Assembly: GCF_016756615.1 (NCBI RefSeq)
Contig: NZ_AP023262.1
Span: 5,829,501-5,893,500, forward strand
DNA length: 64,000 nucleotides
Source: Mesorhizobium sp. L-8-3
GTDB taxonomy: Bacteria; Pseudomonadota; Alphaproteobacteria; Rhizobiales; Rhizobiaceae
Reading direction: 5' to 3'
In this document: positions 45,528 through 55,415 of the stretch, one piece after another
Position numbering within the stretch: the stretch's first letter is position 1
Layout: each line of letters starts with the position of its first letter
Made by a program: the position numbers and the translations under genes
Notes under the pieces: generated by a model
What the model was told of the DNA's origin: nothing
What the model saw: the letters and a program-made list of their open reading frames with translations, nothing else
The model's database searches: none

Positions 45528-48500
45528 CTATTCCGCAGCGACCGGCAGCCCTGTCGGGCGCTGCAGCGAGTGCACGGTCGCGCCCTGGCCATGGTCGTCG
45601 CCCGGCTCATCCTTGGCATTCGGCCTCACCAGCCAGTGGAACAGCCGCGCGGTACCGAGCGCCGCGTCGTCCATGATCGTGTAGAAGGACGGCACGAAGA
45701 CCAGCGACAGGAAGGTCGAGACCAGCAGACCACCGACCACGGCCACCGCCATCGGGGCGCGGAACTCGCCGCCGTCGCCGAGAGCCAGGGCGGCCGGGAT
45801 CATGCCCGCCGACATGGCGATCGTGGTCATCACGATCGGCCGTGCCCGCTTGCGGCCGGCATCGACGATCGCCTCGCTGCGCGAAATGCCCTGCTTGACC
45901 TCCTCAACCGCGAAATCGACCAGCATGATCGCATTCTTGGTGACGATGCCCATGAGCATCAGGATACCGATGACCACGGGCATGGAGACGGCCGAATTGG
46001 TGAGCCAAAGGCCGGCGACCACACCGCCGATGGCGAGGGGAAGGGAACCCAGGATCGTGAAGGAGTGGAAGACCGAGCCGAAAAGCAGGATAAGCACGGC
46101 AAGCACGAGCATCAGTCCCGTGACCATGGCCATGGCAAAGCCGGAAAAGACCTCGCCCATCACTTCCGCGTCGCCGGTCTGCTGGATGCGCACCCCACCG
46201 GGCAGGCTCTTGACCTCCGGCAGTCCCCAGACGATGTCGAGCCCTGTGCCGATCTCCTGGCCGGCGGCCATGTCGGCGCCGATCACGACGCGGCGCTCCC
46301 GATTGAAGCGCTGGATCGAAGACGGCCCCTGGCCGAACCGGATCCCGGCGATCGAGGACAGCGGCACCATCGTGCCCGACGCGGTCGGCACCGGCAGGGT
46401 GCTTACCACGGAAAGATCGTGGCGGGCCTTCTCGTCGAGCTGCGCGCGGATCGGGATCTGGCGGTCGCCGACCGTGAACTTCGCCAGATTCGCGTCGACA
46501 TCGCCAATCGTTGCGACGCGCAGTGTCTCGGAAAGCTTTGCCGTCGAGATGCCGAGTTCCGCCATCCGATCGAAATCGGGCACCACGATGATTTCAGGCC
46601 GGTCGAGCGCGGCGTTGGAAGTCACCGCGCGGAATTTGCCGGTCGCGGTCATGGCGCTCTGGATTTTCCGCGCGGCCTCGTCGAGCTTGGCGCCGTCAGT
46701 CCCCATCACGCCCAGTGCCAGCGCGCGCTCGCCCCGGTCGTTGACGAAGTATGCGCGCAGATCCGGCACAACCTCCAGCTTCTTCAGCAGGATCTCCTCG
46801 ATCTCGGCCTGGGTGACATCGCGCTCGGACTTGTGCCGGAGGTCGGCCACGACCGTGGCGCGGCGCGGCTCCAGCGTCCCTGTCGGGTTCGATCCGCCGA
46901 TTACATAGACGTTCTCGACTTCGGGAACGGTGCGCATCAGCCGCGTCACCTCGTCGGTCGTCGCGCGCGTGTCTTCGAGCCGGCTGCCGGGCGGCAGTTC
47001 GAGCGAGAAAACGATGCGGCTCGCGTCCTCCTTGGGGATGAACCCCGAGGGCAGGAAGCCGATAGCGTAGATGGAGCCGGCGAAGAAGGCGATACCGGCG
47101 GCGAGCGTCAGCCAGCGATAGCGCAAGGTAGCCCTGAGCAGCCTGACATAACCGCGCATGACGAGACCCGGCCTGGGTTCGTCATGGCCGTGGCCGCGCA
47201 GGAAATAGGCGGCCAGCATCGGCGTGATCAGCCGGGCCACAAGCAGCGAGAAGAACACCGCCACGGCGACGGTGAGGCCGAACTGCTTGAAGTACTGACC
47301 CGCAATGCCGCTCATGAAGCTGACCGGCGCGAACACCGCAATGATGGTCGCTGAGATGGCGATGACCGCCAGGCCGATCTCGTCCGCCGCCTCCAGCGAG
47401 GCGCGGTAGGGGGATTTGCCCATCTTCACGTGGCGCACGATGTTCTCGATCTCGACGATCGCATCGTCGACGAGGATACCGACCACCAGGGTGATGCCGA
47501 GCAGGCTGACGAGGTTGAGCGAGAAGCCCAGCAGGTCAAGCGCCCAGAAGGCCGGTATGATGGAAAGCGGCAAGGCAGTCGCCGCAACCAGTGTCGCGCG
47601 CCAGTCCCGGAGGAAGATGAACACGACGATGACCGAAAGGATGGCGCCTTCGATCAGAGTCTCCATGGCCGAGTCGTAATTGCCTTCGGTATAGGCAACG
47701 GAGTCGTCGACTTTGGTTATCGTGACGTCGGGATGGGCCTTCTCCAGTTGCGCGATCGCAGCCGAGACGCGTTCGCTCACGTCGACGTCGCTCTCGCCCT
47801 TGCCGCGGAAGATGCCGAAGGAAACGACCGTCTGGTTGTTGACGCGAGCGAAGGATTTCGGTTCCGCCCAGCTGTCGGTCACCGTCGCAATGTCGGAAAG
47901 CCTGGCCTTGCGGCCGCCCGACAGCGGAATCTCGAGCTTCTCGAGATCGGCGACGGTCCTGGCGCCGCCGAGCGTGCGGATCGACTGGTCGCGCTCGTTG
48001 AACTTGCTGTTGCCGCCGGTCATGTCGACATTGGCCGCGCGCAAGGCGGCGTTGACGTTCCAGGCCGTCAGGCCGAGCGCATTCAGCCGGTCGGGATCGA
48101 TCTCGACCTTGATCTCGCGCGTCACGCCACCATAGCGGTCCACCCGGGCCACACCCTTCAGGCCCTGCAGCTTGCGGATCACCGTGTCGTCGACGAACCA
48201 GGACAGTTCCTCAATGGTCATGGCCGGTGCCGATACCGCATAGGTGAGGATCGCCTGGCCCTCGACATCGACCCGGTTGACAACGGGGGCGTCCGATGTG
48301 GCCGGCAAGTCGGAGCGGATGCGCTCGATCGCATCCTTGACGTCATTGACCGCGGTCTGCGTCTCTACATCGAGGCGGAACTCGACCAGCGTCTGGGAAT
48401 TGCCCTCGGTAATGGTCGAGGTGACATTCTTGACGCCGGAGATGTTGGCGACGGCGTCCTCCACGCGTTTGGTCACCTGCGTCTCGAGCTCGCTCGGCGC

Positions 48501-48668
48501 GACGCCGGGATCGGTCACCGTCACCGCGACCAGCGGGAAGTCGATGTTGGGAAAGCGCGTGACCGGCAGGCTGGCGAAGCTCATCAGGCCGAGCGCCGTC
48601 AGCACGATGAAGAGCAGGATCGGCGGGATCGGATTGCGAATCGACCAGGCGGAGAAATTCCAGCTCAT
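45528..48668 (-). CDS. RND efflux pump permease (AcrB/MdtB-like)
   Basis: 1,046-residue inner-membrane pump subunit with 12 helices and two large periplasmic loops. The proton relay is present: the DD pair in helix 4 (GILVDDAIVEIENIVRH) and Lys in helix 10 (IVTKNAIMLVDFAVEE). The N-terminus MSWNFSAWSIRNPIPPILLFIVLTALGLMSFASLPVTRFPNIDFPLV is that of HAE1 pumps, as are GSNPTGTLEPRRATVVADL-like loops and RARPIVMTTIAMSAGMIPAALALGDGGEFRAPMAVAVVGG. It forms an operon tetR-adaptor-permease; its ATG overlaps the adaptor stop (ATGA). The outer-membrane channel is not in the window. Substrates are probably drugs or detergents. Confidence 0.95.
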   Translation of the reverse strand: MSWNFSAWSIRNPIPPILLFIVLTALGLMSFASLPVTRFPNIDFPLVAVTVTDPGVAPSELETQVTKRVEDAVANISGVKNVTSTITEGNSQTLVEFRLDVETQTAVNDVKDAIERIRSDLPATSDAPVVNRVDVEGQAILTYAVSAPAMTIEELSWFVDDTVIRKLQGLKGVARVDRYGGVTREIKVEIDPDRLNALGLTAWNVNAALRAANVDMTGGNSKFNERDQSIRTLGGARTVADLEKLEIPLSGGRKARLSDIATVTDSWAEPKSFARVNNQTVVSFGIFRGKGESDVDVSERVSAAIAQLEKAHPDVTITKVDDSVAYTEGNYDSAMETLIEGAILSVIVVFIFLRDWRATLVAATALPLSIIPAFWALDLLGFSLNLVSLLGITLVVGILVDDAIVEIENIVRHVKMGKSPYRASLEAADEIGLAVIAISATIIAVFAPVSFMSGIAGQYFKQFGLTVAVAVFFSLLVARLITPMLAAYFLRGHGHDEPRPGLVMRGYVRLLRATLRYRWLTLAAGIAFFAGSIYAIGFLPSGFIPKEDASRIVFSLELPPGSRLEDTRATTDEVTRLMRTVPEVENVYVIGGSNPTGTLEPRRATVVADLRHKSERDVTQAEIEEILLKKLEVVPDLRAYFVNDRGERALALGVMGTDGAKLDEAARKIQSAMTATGKFRAVTSNAALDRPEIIVVPDFDRMAELGISTAKLSETLRVATIGDVDANLAKFTVGDRQIPIRAQLDEKARHDLSVVSTLPVPTASGTMVPLSSIAGIRFGQGPSSIQRFNRERRVVIGADMAAGQEIGTGLDIVWGLPEVKSLPGGVRIQQTGDAEVMGEVFSGFAMAMVTGLMLVLAVLILLFGSVFHSFTILGSLPLAIGGVVAGLWLTNSAVSMPVVIGILMLMGIVTKNAIMLVDFAVEEVKQGISRSEAIVDAGRKRARPIVMTTIAMSAGMIPAALALGDGGEFRAPMAVAVVGGLLVSTFLSLVFVPSFYTIMDDAALGTARLFHWLVRPNAKDEPGDDHGQGATVHSLQRPTGLPVAAE

Positions 48669-49891
48669 GGCTTGATCGCCCCCGTCTGGTCGTCACGCGC
48701 GGTCGCGACGTCGTCCCGCACCGGGGTCACCATGTCGCCGTCGGCGACGAAAGTTCCGGCACGCGCCACCACCTCCTGGCCTTCGGCAAGGCCTGACCGT
48801 ATCTCCGCGAAAGAGCCCGTGCGCGCGCCGACCGTCACCGGCACGGTCTTGACCTTGCCGTTCTCCACGAGTTGCAGGAAAGCGTCGGCGCCCTGGTAGA
48901 CGAGGGCGGACGCCGGAACGGCGACGCCTTCGCGACGCAGCACCTCGATCTCGCCGCGCGCGAAATTGCCCCCGCGCGCGCCGCAGCCGGGCGCCAACGC
49001 GATGCGGATGGAGCCGAGACGGGAGGCCTGGTCGACCTCCGGCGCGATCCTGCGAATGCTGCCTTCAACCACCTCCGTCGAACCGGCGAGCGCAACTTCC
49101 ACCGGCATCTCGACCGCGAGCCTGGGCAGCACCGTCTCCGCGACATCCGCCGACAGCTCGAACTCGCCGTCGATGGCGATACGGAAAAGCGGACCGCCGG
49201 CGGCCGAGACGATACCGCCCAGCGTGGCGTTGCGCGACAGGACAAGACCGTCGGCGGGCGCCCTCACCTCGGTCTTGTCGATCTGCACGAGCACGTTCTC
49301 CTTCTGCGCGTCGATGACGCCGATCTGGGCCTCGGCCGCGGCCAGCGCCTTTTCAGCCGAAACGCGCTTGGCCTTTGCGCTGTCGTAGGCGTTGACTGCG
49401 TCGTCGAGTTGGGCCTGCGCGGCGACACCCTTCTTCTGCAGCGCTCTCGCCCGCTCCAGTGCCTCGCCCGCCTGGCGGACGCCGATCTCGGCATCGCCGA
49501 TCTGGGCTTGCGCCTGGGCGACGCTAGCTTCCGCCTGGACCCTGCTCGCCTCCATCTGGGCAAGCTGGGTGTCGAGCAGTGAACGGTCGAGCACAGCCAG
49601 GACGTCGCCTTTCCTGACCTTGTCGCCCTCGTCGGCATTGAGCAGCACGACCGTCAGCCCACCGAGATCAGTGCCGGCCGCCGCCTCCTCGCGGGCAATC
49701 ACTGTGCCTGTGACGGACAGCGTCTCGACCAATTCTCGCTTGCGAGCGACGGCAACACGGATCGCCGGCGGGGCCTGAACGGCCGGCACCGGCTGCTGCG
49801 CGGCCGAGACCGGCGGCGGCATGAAGACCACGGAAACACCAGCCAGAAGCAGGCCGGCGAAAGGCATGACCAGTTTATTCTTTGCGGACAT
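48665..49891 (-). CDS. RND efflux periplasmic adaptor subunit
   Basis: 408-residue membrane-fusion protein. After an N-terminal signal or anchor (NKLVMPFAGLLLAGVSVVFMPPPVSA) come the half-motifs of the lipoyl domain (VTGTVIAREEAAAGTDLGGLTVVLLNADEGDKVRKGDVLAVLD and VRAPADGLVLSRNATLGGIVSA) around a long alpha-hairpin (about residues 110-190, rich in Ala/Gln/Glu). Beta-barrel and proximal domains follow (GEFELSADVAETVLPRLAVEMPVEVAL). ATG 49891 gives the signal directly; the frame upstream overlaps tetR out of phase. The stop overlaps the permease start. Confidence 0.93.
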   Translation of the reverse strand: MSAKNKLVMPFAGLLLAGVSVVFMPPPVSAAQQPVPAVQAPPAIRVAVARKRELVETLSVTGTVIAREEAAAGTDLGGLTVVLLNADEGDKVRKGDVLAVLDRSLLDTQLAQMEASRVQAEASVAQAQAQIGDAEIGVRQAGEALERARALQKKGVAAQAQLDDAVNAYDSAKAKRVSAEKALAAAEAQIGVIDAQKENVLVQIDKTEVRAPADGLVLSRNATLGGIVSAAGGPLFRIAIDGEFELSADVAETVLPRLAVEMPVEVALAGSTEVVEGSIRRIAPEVDQASRLGSIRIALAPGCGARGGNFARGEIEVLRREGVAVPASALVYQGADAFLQLVENGKVKTVPVTVGARTGSFAEIRSGLAEGQEVVARAGTFVADGDMVTPVRDDVATARDDQTGAIKP

Positions 49892-49916
49892 CGGTCTACT
49901 CGCGAAAACGGGTGTA

Positions 49917-50651
49917 TCAGGCAGTCTGGGCAGTAATGTCGGTCGCAGGCCTGGTCGGGCGCAGAACCGCTTCCGCGATGGTGCGGAAGACCTTCTCCAG
50001 GCGGTCGGCATCGAAGCCCATGGCAAGAAGGTCGTTGAGCATGAGCCCCTCGCCGATCGACATGAGCGTCGCCATCAGCGTTGCGAGATCGGTGACCGGA
50101 TCGATCTCGCCTCTTTCGATCGCAGCGCCGAGATAGGCCTGGAGCATGACCTGGGCCTGCCCCATATTCTCCATGCAGCAGCGCGCCACGGCGGGGTTGC
50201 GCATGGATTCGGCACGAATCTCCGCGAAGAGCGGGGCAAGCCCGCGTTCGTGGATGTGATGCATATGGGCCATCGCTACGGCGACGATCCCATCGACTGC
50301 CGAGGACATCCCGATCATGACCCCGAACAACTCGAGATCTTCGCGCCGATCCTGCTCGGTGATCGCCTCGATGATCGCCTCCTTGGAAGCGAAGTAGCGA
50401 TAGAGCGCGCCGGGGCTCATCCCCGCCTCGGCACATATCTGCTGCATGGACGCGCCCTGGAAGCCGTGCCGCACGAAACAGGTCTTGGCTGCATCCATGA
50501 TGCGCTGGATCTGCATGTCGCGCCGCTCGGCGCGCGAAGCGGCCTGCGGTTCACCGGGCGAAGCCACGTCTGGCTCGCCGGGCGAAGCCGCCTGCGCCTC
50601 GCCGTCATCGGCGACTGCTGGACCGCGATCGGCTGACGGGACTTCGTCCAT
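49917..50651 (-). CDS. TetR/AcrR-family repressor of the RND operon
   Basis: 244-residue regulator. The HTH is AAKTCFVRHGFQGASMQQICAEAGMSPGALYRYFASKEAIIEAI, at about residues 53-97. It is preceded by an unusually long 45-residue low-complexity leader with repeated SPGEP words. If translation started at the internal ATG 50516 the leader would be absent, so the real start is not certain. The ligand domain is helical with VMLQAYLGAAIERGEIDPVTDLATLMATLM. It is first in the operon: the adaptor starts 25 bp downstream. Two palindromes in its promoter suggest autorepression released by a pump substrate. Confidence 0.9.
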   Translation of the reverse strand: MDEVPSADRGPAVADDGEAQAASPGEPDVASPGEPQAASRAERRDMQIQRIMDAAKTCFVRHGFQGASMQQICAEAGMSPGALYRYFASKEAIIEAITEQDRREDLELFGVMIGMSSAVDGIVAVAMAHMHHIHERGLAPLFAEIRAESMRNPAVARCCMENMGQAQVMLQAYLGAAIERGEIDPVTDLATLMATLMSIGEGLMLNDLLAMGFDADRLEKVFRTIAEAVLRPTRPATDITAQTA

Positions 50652-50669
50652 AACGGCCTCATTGAGAGC

Positions 50670-50707
50670 GAATGTTCATTCTCAATTTATGCGAATGATC
50701 ATTCGCA
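50670..50707. promoter_or_regulatory. Two tandem GAATG-N2-CATTC palindromes (TetR operators)
   Basis: GAATGTTCATTC at 50670-50681 and GAATGATCATTC at 50693-50704 lie 23 bp apart, 19-53 bp before the tetR ATG. The second is the core of a perfect 18-bp palindrome (TGCGAATGATCATTCGCA, 50690-50707). This is the usual form and place of an AcrR/TetR-type operator. Confidence 0.75.
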
Positions 50708-50839
50708 AGCAAGATATTGCACTGCAAAAACCCGATTCTGGCAAGCCACGATCGATCACGACTTCGTCAGAACGGCGCGGGCGGCGGCCCTTCGGGCACC
50801 ACGTCCTCCCGGACACCTCTTCGCTGGACGTGCGGCGCT

Positions 50840-51106
50840 CTACGCAACCTCGCGCAGGAGTTTCTCGATCGAAGCGATCCTCGTCTTGGTCTCCGAGATG
50901 TCGTCGGCCAGCCTCTGCCCCGCCGCGGCAGCACTTGTGCTGGCCGCGGTCGCCTGCTCGGCAAGCTTCTTGTATTCGTCCTCGCGCGCCAGCTGCGCCC
51001 TGGCGCGCCATGTCGCCGACAGCTGGATGATGACGGTGACGATGATGATCGTTGCCAGGGTCAGCACCGCCGCCCCCATGATCATCCCGCTCTGCACATG
51101 GTCCAT
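50840..51106 (-). CDS. Small membrane protein with coiled coil
   Basis: 88-residue protein not recognised as a named family. One N-terminal transmembrane helix (MIMGAAVLTLATIIIVTVIIQLSATW) is followed by a charged, Ala-rich helix likely to be a coiled coil (LAREDEYKKLAEQATAASTSAAAAGQRLADDISETKTRIASIEKLL). It lies 11 bp after the ArsR-type regulator on the same strand, so they form a two-gene operon. By resemblance in layout it could be an envelope-stress or membrane-organising protein, but nothing in the sequence shows a function. Confidence 0.78.
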   Translation of the reverse strand: MDHVQSGMIMGAAVLTLATIIIVTVIIQLSATWRARAQLAREDEYKKLAEQATAASTSAAAAGQRLADDISETKTRIASIEKLLREVA

Positions 51107-51117
51107 CGGCTATCCTT

Positions 51118-51462
51118 TCAGTCGATCTTCGTCGTTTCGTTGCTGAGGGTCGCAGCCGCCGCAGCAATCGCTTCGGGCGTAACCGCGATGTCGAATGCGG
51201 CCACCTCGAAGAAATTGAGCGCCTTGCCGTCGTCCGACAGTTCGAGCCGGCTGGTCACGAGCCCCGCCTCCTCCAGCCTGTTCAGGTGCATATGGAGCAG
51301 CGGGCGGCTAATGCCGACCTCACGCGCGAGCTGACTGACATAGTTGCGCCCGCCTCGCGCCAGTGCAGCGACGATGCGCAGCCTGTGCGGACTGGCGAGC
51401 GCGGCCAGTGCCGCGAGAAGACGGTCGCCGTCGGACGCTGTCATTTCGATTCCGTCTTTCAT
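51118..51462 (-). CDS. ArsR-type winged-helix regulator
   Basis: 114-residue helix-turn-helix protein: LLAALAALASPHRLRIVAALARGGRNYVSQLAREVGISRPLLHMHLNRLEEAGLVTSRLELSDDGKALNFFEVAAFDIAVTPE. The fold is that of ArsR regulators, but the metal-binding E-L-C-V-C-D-L box is absent, so it probably responds to another signal. The small coiled-coil membrane protein gene follows at 11 bp. A 10-bp dyad overlaps its start region. It follows parC on the same strand after 153 bp that should include its promoter. Confidence 0.88.
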   Translation of the reverse strand: MKDGIEMTASDGDRLLAALAALASPHRLRIVAALARGGRNYVSQLAREVGISRPLLHMHLNRLEEAGLVTSRLELSDDGKALNFFEVAAFDIAVTPEAIAAAAATLSNETTKID

Positions 51463-51488
51463 ATGTCAATAATTTCTTACACATGAAA
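51457..51488. promoter_or_regulatory. ArsR-gene dyad TTTCATATGT-N12-ACACATGAAA
   Basis: Arms match at 9 of 10 positions and span the start codon and the 26 bp before it; a classic autoregulatory position for ArsR-family repressors. Confidence 0.55.
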
Positions 51489-51615
51489 GACCGGATGTCA
51501 ATCCTGCTGCGTTTTTTGTGGAATATGTCCCTCCGACATACGCGCGCCGACATCTTCCGAAGATCGCGGGCGACCACCGGTGAGTGCAAGAGATCGTTTG
51601 CGAGACTGGGAGCCG

Positions 51616-53868
51616 CTATCCGAACTTGCCGGTTCTCGGGAAACCCTTGGGCACCATGCGCCCGGCCGAGGCGCGCGCACCGATCCACTCGGCGAGTTCC
51701 TCCCGGCCGCGGGTGAAGACACGCCCGGCGGAATCCTGCCAGGTGAGGCCCTCGCCCGTGTCGAAGGTCTTTATGTCGAGCACGCCGCCATCCTTGTATT
51801 TCTGGAGCCGCACGCCTTTGCCTCGCGTCATCTCCGGAATCTCGGAAAGCGGGAATACGAGCATCTTGCGGTTCTCGCCGACGATCGCGACATGGTCGCC
51901 GGAAACCGGCACGCAGCGCTGCGCCTCGTCGGGCGACTTCACGTTCATCACCTGCTTGCCTTTGCGGGTGTTGGCGACGACCTCCGCCTCCGGCACGAGG
52001 AAGCCGTTGCCGTCGTGGCTGACCAGAAGCAGCTTGCGCTGCGGGTCATGGACGAAGGCGGTGACGATGTCCTGGTCGTTGTCCATGTCGACGATGATGC
52101 GGATCGGTTCGCCATGGCCGCGACCGCCGGGCAGGCGATCCGCGCCGATCGTGTAGAACTTGCCTCCGGTGGTGAAGACGAGGATCTTGTCTGTCGTCTG
52201 CGCCGGGAAGGCGAGCTTCAGCCCGTCACCTTCCTTGAAGGTGAATTGCGAATGATCAGTCAGGTGCCCCTTCATGGCGCGCAGCCAGCCCTTTTCCGAG
52301 ACCACCACCGTCACCGGCTCCTTCTCGATCATCGCCTGCTGAATGTCCTCGATGTCGTGGTCCGGCGCATCGGCGAAGGTGGTGCGGCGCTTGCCGATCG
52401 CCGTCTCAGGCCCGAACTGGTCGCGAACCTTGCCGACCTCCCATTTGATCGTCTGCCATTGCCTGTCGTCCGATGCCAACAGCGCCTCGATCTGCTTCTT
52501 CTCCTCCGTCAGTCCATCGAACTCCTTGCGGATCTCGAACTCCTCGAGCTTGCGCAGGGCGCGCAGCCGCATGTTGAGGATGGCCTCGGCCTGCACGTCG
52601 GTAAGCGAGAAGCGGGCTATCATGACCTGCTTGGGCTCGTCCTCCTCGCGGATGATGCGGATCACCTCGTCGAGGTTGAGATAGGCGATGAGATAGCCGC
52701 CAAGGACCTCTAGGCGTCTTTCGATCTCTCCGAGCCTATGGCGCGAACGGCGTACCAGCACCTCCTTGCGATGCTCCAGCCATTCCTGGAGCACGCCGCT
52801 CAGCGAAAGCACGTTGGGCACCTTGCCGCGCGACAGCACGTTCATGTTGAGGGGAATGCGGCTCTCCAGTTCGGTGAGCTTGAACAGCGATTCCATCAGC
52901 AGGCCCGGATCGACCGTGCGGCTCTTGGGCACGAGCACGATGCGGATGTCTTCCGCGCTTTCATCGCGAACATCGTCGAGCAGAGGCAACTTGCGCGCGA
53001 TGAGCAGTTCGGCTGTCTTTTCGATCAGCCGCGCCTTCTGCACGCCATAAGGGATCTCGGTCACCACGATGGTCCAGGTGCCTCGGCCCTGATCCTCCTG
53101 ATGCCAGCGCGAACGGACACGGAAGCCGCCGCGACCGGTCTCGTAAGCCTCGCGGATCGAGGCCTGGTCGTCGACGATGATGCCGCCCGTCGGGAAATCC
53201 GGCCCCTGGACGAAATGCATCAGTTCGGGAACCGTCGCGTCGGGATGGTCGATGAGGTGAAGGGCGGCGTCGCACAGTTCGGCCGCGTTGTGCGGCGGGA
53301 TCGACGTCGCCATGCCGACGGCGATGCCGGAGGAGCCGTTGGCGAGGAGGTTCGGGAAGGCGCCCGGCAGGACGACCGGTTCCTCGTCCTCCTCGTTATA
53401 GGTCGGGCGGAAATCGACCGCGTCCTCCGTGATGCCCTCCAGCAACGCGGTGGCGACGCCGGTCATGCGCGCTTCGGTGTAGCGCATTGCCGCTGCGTTA
53501 TCGCCGTCGATATTGCCGAAATTGCCCTGTCCGTCGACCAGCGGATAGCGCACCGAGAAATCCTGGGCGAGGCGCACCAGCGCGTCATAGATGGACTGGT
53601 CGCCATGCGGGTGGAACTTGCCCATCACCTCGCCGACGATGCGGGCGCATTTCGCGAAGCCCTGGTCCGGGCTGAGGCGCAGCAGCCGCATCGCATGCAT
53701 GATGCGCCGATGGACCGGCTTCAGCCCGTCGCGCACGTCGGGCAGCGCCCGGTGCATGATGGTCGAGAGCGCATAAGCGAGGTAGCGCTCTTCGAGCGCC
53801 TTCTTCAGATCGACCGGTTCGATATTGTCGTCATCGCCGGAATCCGGCGGAACTAGGCCTTTTCCCAT
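51616..53868 (-). CDS. parC: DNA topoisomerase IV subunit A
   Basis: 750-residue cleavage subunit of topoisomerase IV, which decatenates daughter chromosomes. N-terminus: [36 protein letters not shown], the QRDR-type region. The catalytic Tyr is in [24 protein letters not shown] and the tower and coiled-coil region [22 protein letters not shown] follow. The C-terminal domain is a short ParC-like set of blades ([29 protein letters not shown]) without a clear GyrA box, which supports ParC rather than GyrA. Normal length for alphaproteobacteria. Confidence 0.94.
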   Translation of the reverse strand: MGKGLVPPDSGDDDNIEPVDLKKALEERYLAYALSTIMHRALPDVRDGLKPVHRRIMHAMRLLRLSPDQGFAKCARIVGEVMGKFHPHGDQSIYDALVRLAQDFSVRYPLVDGQGNFGNIDGDNAAAMRYTEARMTGVATALLEGITEDAVDFRPTYNEEDEEPVVLPGAFPNLLANGSSGIAVGMATSIPPHNAAELCDAALHLIDHPDATVPELMHFVQGPDFPTGGIIVDDQASIREAYETGRGGFRVRSRWHQEDQGRGTWTIVVTEIPYGVQKARLIEKTAELLIARKLPLLDDVRDESAEDIRIVLVPKSRTVDPGLLMESLFKLTELESRIPLNMNVLSRGKVPNVLSLSGVLQEWLEHRKEVLVRRSRHRLGEIERRLEVLGGYLIAYLNLDEVIRIIREEDEPKQVMIARFSLTDVQAEAILNMRLRALRKLEEFEIRKEFDGLTEEKKQIEALLASDDRQWQTIKWEVGKVRDQFGPETAIGKRRTTFADAPDHDIEDIQQAMIEKEPVTVVVSEKGWLRAMKGHLTDHSQFTFKEGDGLKLAFPAQTTDKILVFTTGGKFYTIGADRLPGGRGHGEPIRIIVDMDNDQDIVTAFVHDPQRKLLLVSHDGNGFLVPEAEVVANTRKGKQVMNVKSPDEAQRCVPVSGDHVAIVGENRKMLVFPLSEIPEMTRGKGVRLQKYKDGGVLDIKTFDTGEGLTWQDSAGRVFTRGREELAEWIGARASAGRMVPKGFPRTGKFG

Positions 53869-54160
53869 GGGCCCGCACTAGCCGGGATGGCGATTCGCGG
53901 CAAGAGGCACCGGCGCTGCGGATTTGCCCTTGTATCCGATTCATCCCGAACCGCCACGTACAATACATTCCTGGAGCAAGATTCCAGTCGCTGCAGGGCC
54001 CTTGGGGGGCTCGCAATCATTCGTTGCCTTTCGCATGGCGCCCTCATTGCTTTTTCCGGAAAATTTTGGACAAGTGCCGCGCGAGCGTCATCTTCCGGTC
54101 AGGTTCTATCCCGACAGGGAGGCGCGGCCATTTTCTCATTTTTTGTCGAGGATACCTCCG

Positions 54161-55366
54161 ATGCCACTTCGTCGTTCCGTACATCACAGGATTGCACTTT
54201 CCACTTTTCTGCTCGCATTTCCGATTTCTTCCGCCTTTGCCCAGGATGCGACCGCCGTCGCCGAGCGCCTGAAGGCGGCCTTCGCCAAGCAGGGCGGCGA
54301 GCTGTCCTGGACCGGGGTCAGCGGCGATGCCTCCAAGATGGTGATCCAGGGCGTGACCGTGGCCGCCCCCGGCCAGCCCACCAAGGTCGCCATCGGCGAC
54401 GTCACCTTGAGCGACATCACGGAAGAGAACAGCGCCTACACGATCGGCTCCGCCACGCTGCCCACCTATTCGGTGACGCAGGACGGCGCCACAATCGATA
54501 TCGCCGGCATCGAGATCACGGGCCTCAAGCTTCCCGCAGAAGATTCCGCCGACCCGATGGCCGCCTTCATGATGTATGACACGGCCGACATGGAGAGCAT
54601 GTCGGTGAAGATCGGCGACAAGCAGGCCTTCACCATGGACAGCGTCCATTTCGAGATCACCCCGCCCGAAGGCGGCAATGCTATGGAATTCTACGGCTCG
54701 GCCGACAGCTTCACCGCCGACCTGTCGCTGGTCGAGGACGCCGACAGCAAGAAGGTGATAGAGGCGCTCGGGTTTCAGTCGCTGAACGGCAGCTTCGAAC
54801 TGGCCGGCTCCTGGCAGCCGAGCGACGGGCGGCTCGCCCTCGACCAGTACGACATCACCGTCGACAAGGCCGGTACGCTCGGCCTGACCTTCGACCTCGG
54901 CGGCTATACGCCCGATTTCATCAAGTCGATGCAGGACATGCAAAAGAATATGGCCGAGAGCGGGGGCGACGCTTCCAGCCAGGGGCTCGCCATGCTCGGA
55001 CTGCTGCAGCAACTCACCTTCAACGCGACCAGCATCCGCTTCGACGACGATTCACTGACCGGCAAGGTTCTCGACTATGTCGCGGCCCAGCAGAACGCCA
55101 AGCCGGCCGACATCGCCAACCAGGCGAAAGCCCTCCTCCCCTTCATGCTGGCCACGCTCAACAATCCCGAATTCACCACGCAGGCAACTCAGGCGGTAAC
55201 TGCCTATCTCGACGATCCGAGGAGCCTCCAGATTTCGGCCGAACCGTCGGCGCCTGTGCCCTTCGCCGTCATCATGGCGGGCGCCATGTCGTCCTCGCCG
55301 CAGGATCTGGTGAAGACGCTCGGCGTCTCGGTCACCGCCAATGAGGACGGCGACGACGCGCAGTAG
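54161..55366 (+). CDS. Unrecognised secreted protein, conserved-looking
   Basis: 401-residue protein with a signal peptide (MPLRRSVHHRIALSTFLLAFPISSAFAQ, cleavage after AFA). The mature part is mostly predicted beta strands (VIQGVTVAAPGQPTKVAIGDVTLSDITEEN; TYSVTQDGATIDIAGIEITGLKLP), acidic, without cysteines or repeats, with a helical C-terminal section (ALLPFMLATLNNPEFTTQATQAVTAYLDDP). I do not recognise a named domain; a lipid- or carbohydrate-handling periplasmic role cannot be excluded. ATG 54161 has GAGGATA upstream. Single-gene unit, divergent from parC and followed by a terminator. Confidence 0.8.
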   Translation: MPLRRSVHHRIALSTFLLAFPISSAFAQDATAVAERLKAAFAKQGGELSWTGVSGDASKMVIQGVTVAAPGQPTKVAIGDVTLSDITEENSAYTIGSATLPTYSVTQDGATIDIAGIEITGLKLPAEDSADPMAAFMMYDTADMESMSVKIGDKQAFTMDSVHFEITPPEGGNAMEFYGSADSFTADLSLVEDADSKKVIEALGFQSLNGSFELAGSWQPSDGRLALDQYDITVDKAGTLGLTFDLGGYTPDFIKSMQDMQKNMAESGGDASSQGLAMLGLLQQLTFNATSIRFDDDSLTGKVLDYVAAQQNAKPADIANQAKALLPFMLATLNNPEFTTQATQAVTAYLDDPRSLQISAEPSAPVPFAVIMAGAMSSSPQDLVKTLGVSVTANEDGDDAQ

Positions 55367-55389
55367 TCGGCCCCGCCCACGAAACCTCG

Positions 55390-55415
55390 AAGGCCCGGTC
55401 GCAACGCCGGGCCTT
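55390..55415 (+). terminator. Terminator after the secreted-protein gene
   Basis: AAGGCCCGG and CCGGGCCTT form a 9-bp stem around TCGCAACG, followed by TGCTTGC, 24 bp past the stop. Confidence 0.7.

Noticed and set aside
45486-47354. 622-codon plus-strand frame opposite the RND permease
   Set aside because: Arg/His/Asp-rich antisense frame with no fold; the RND permease on the other strand is certain.
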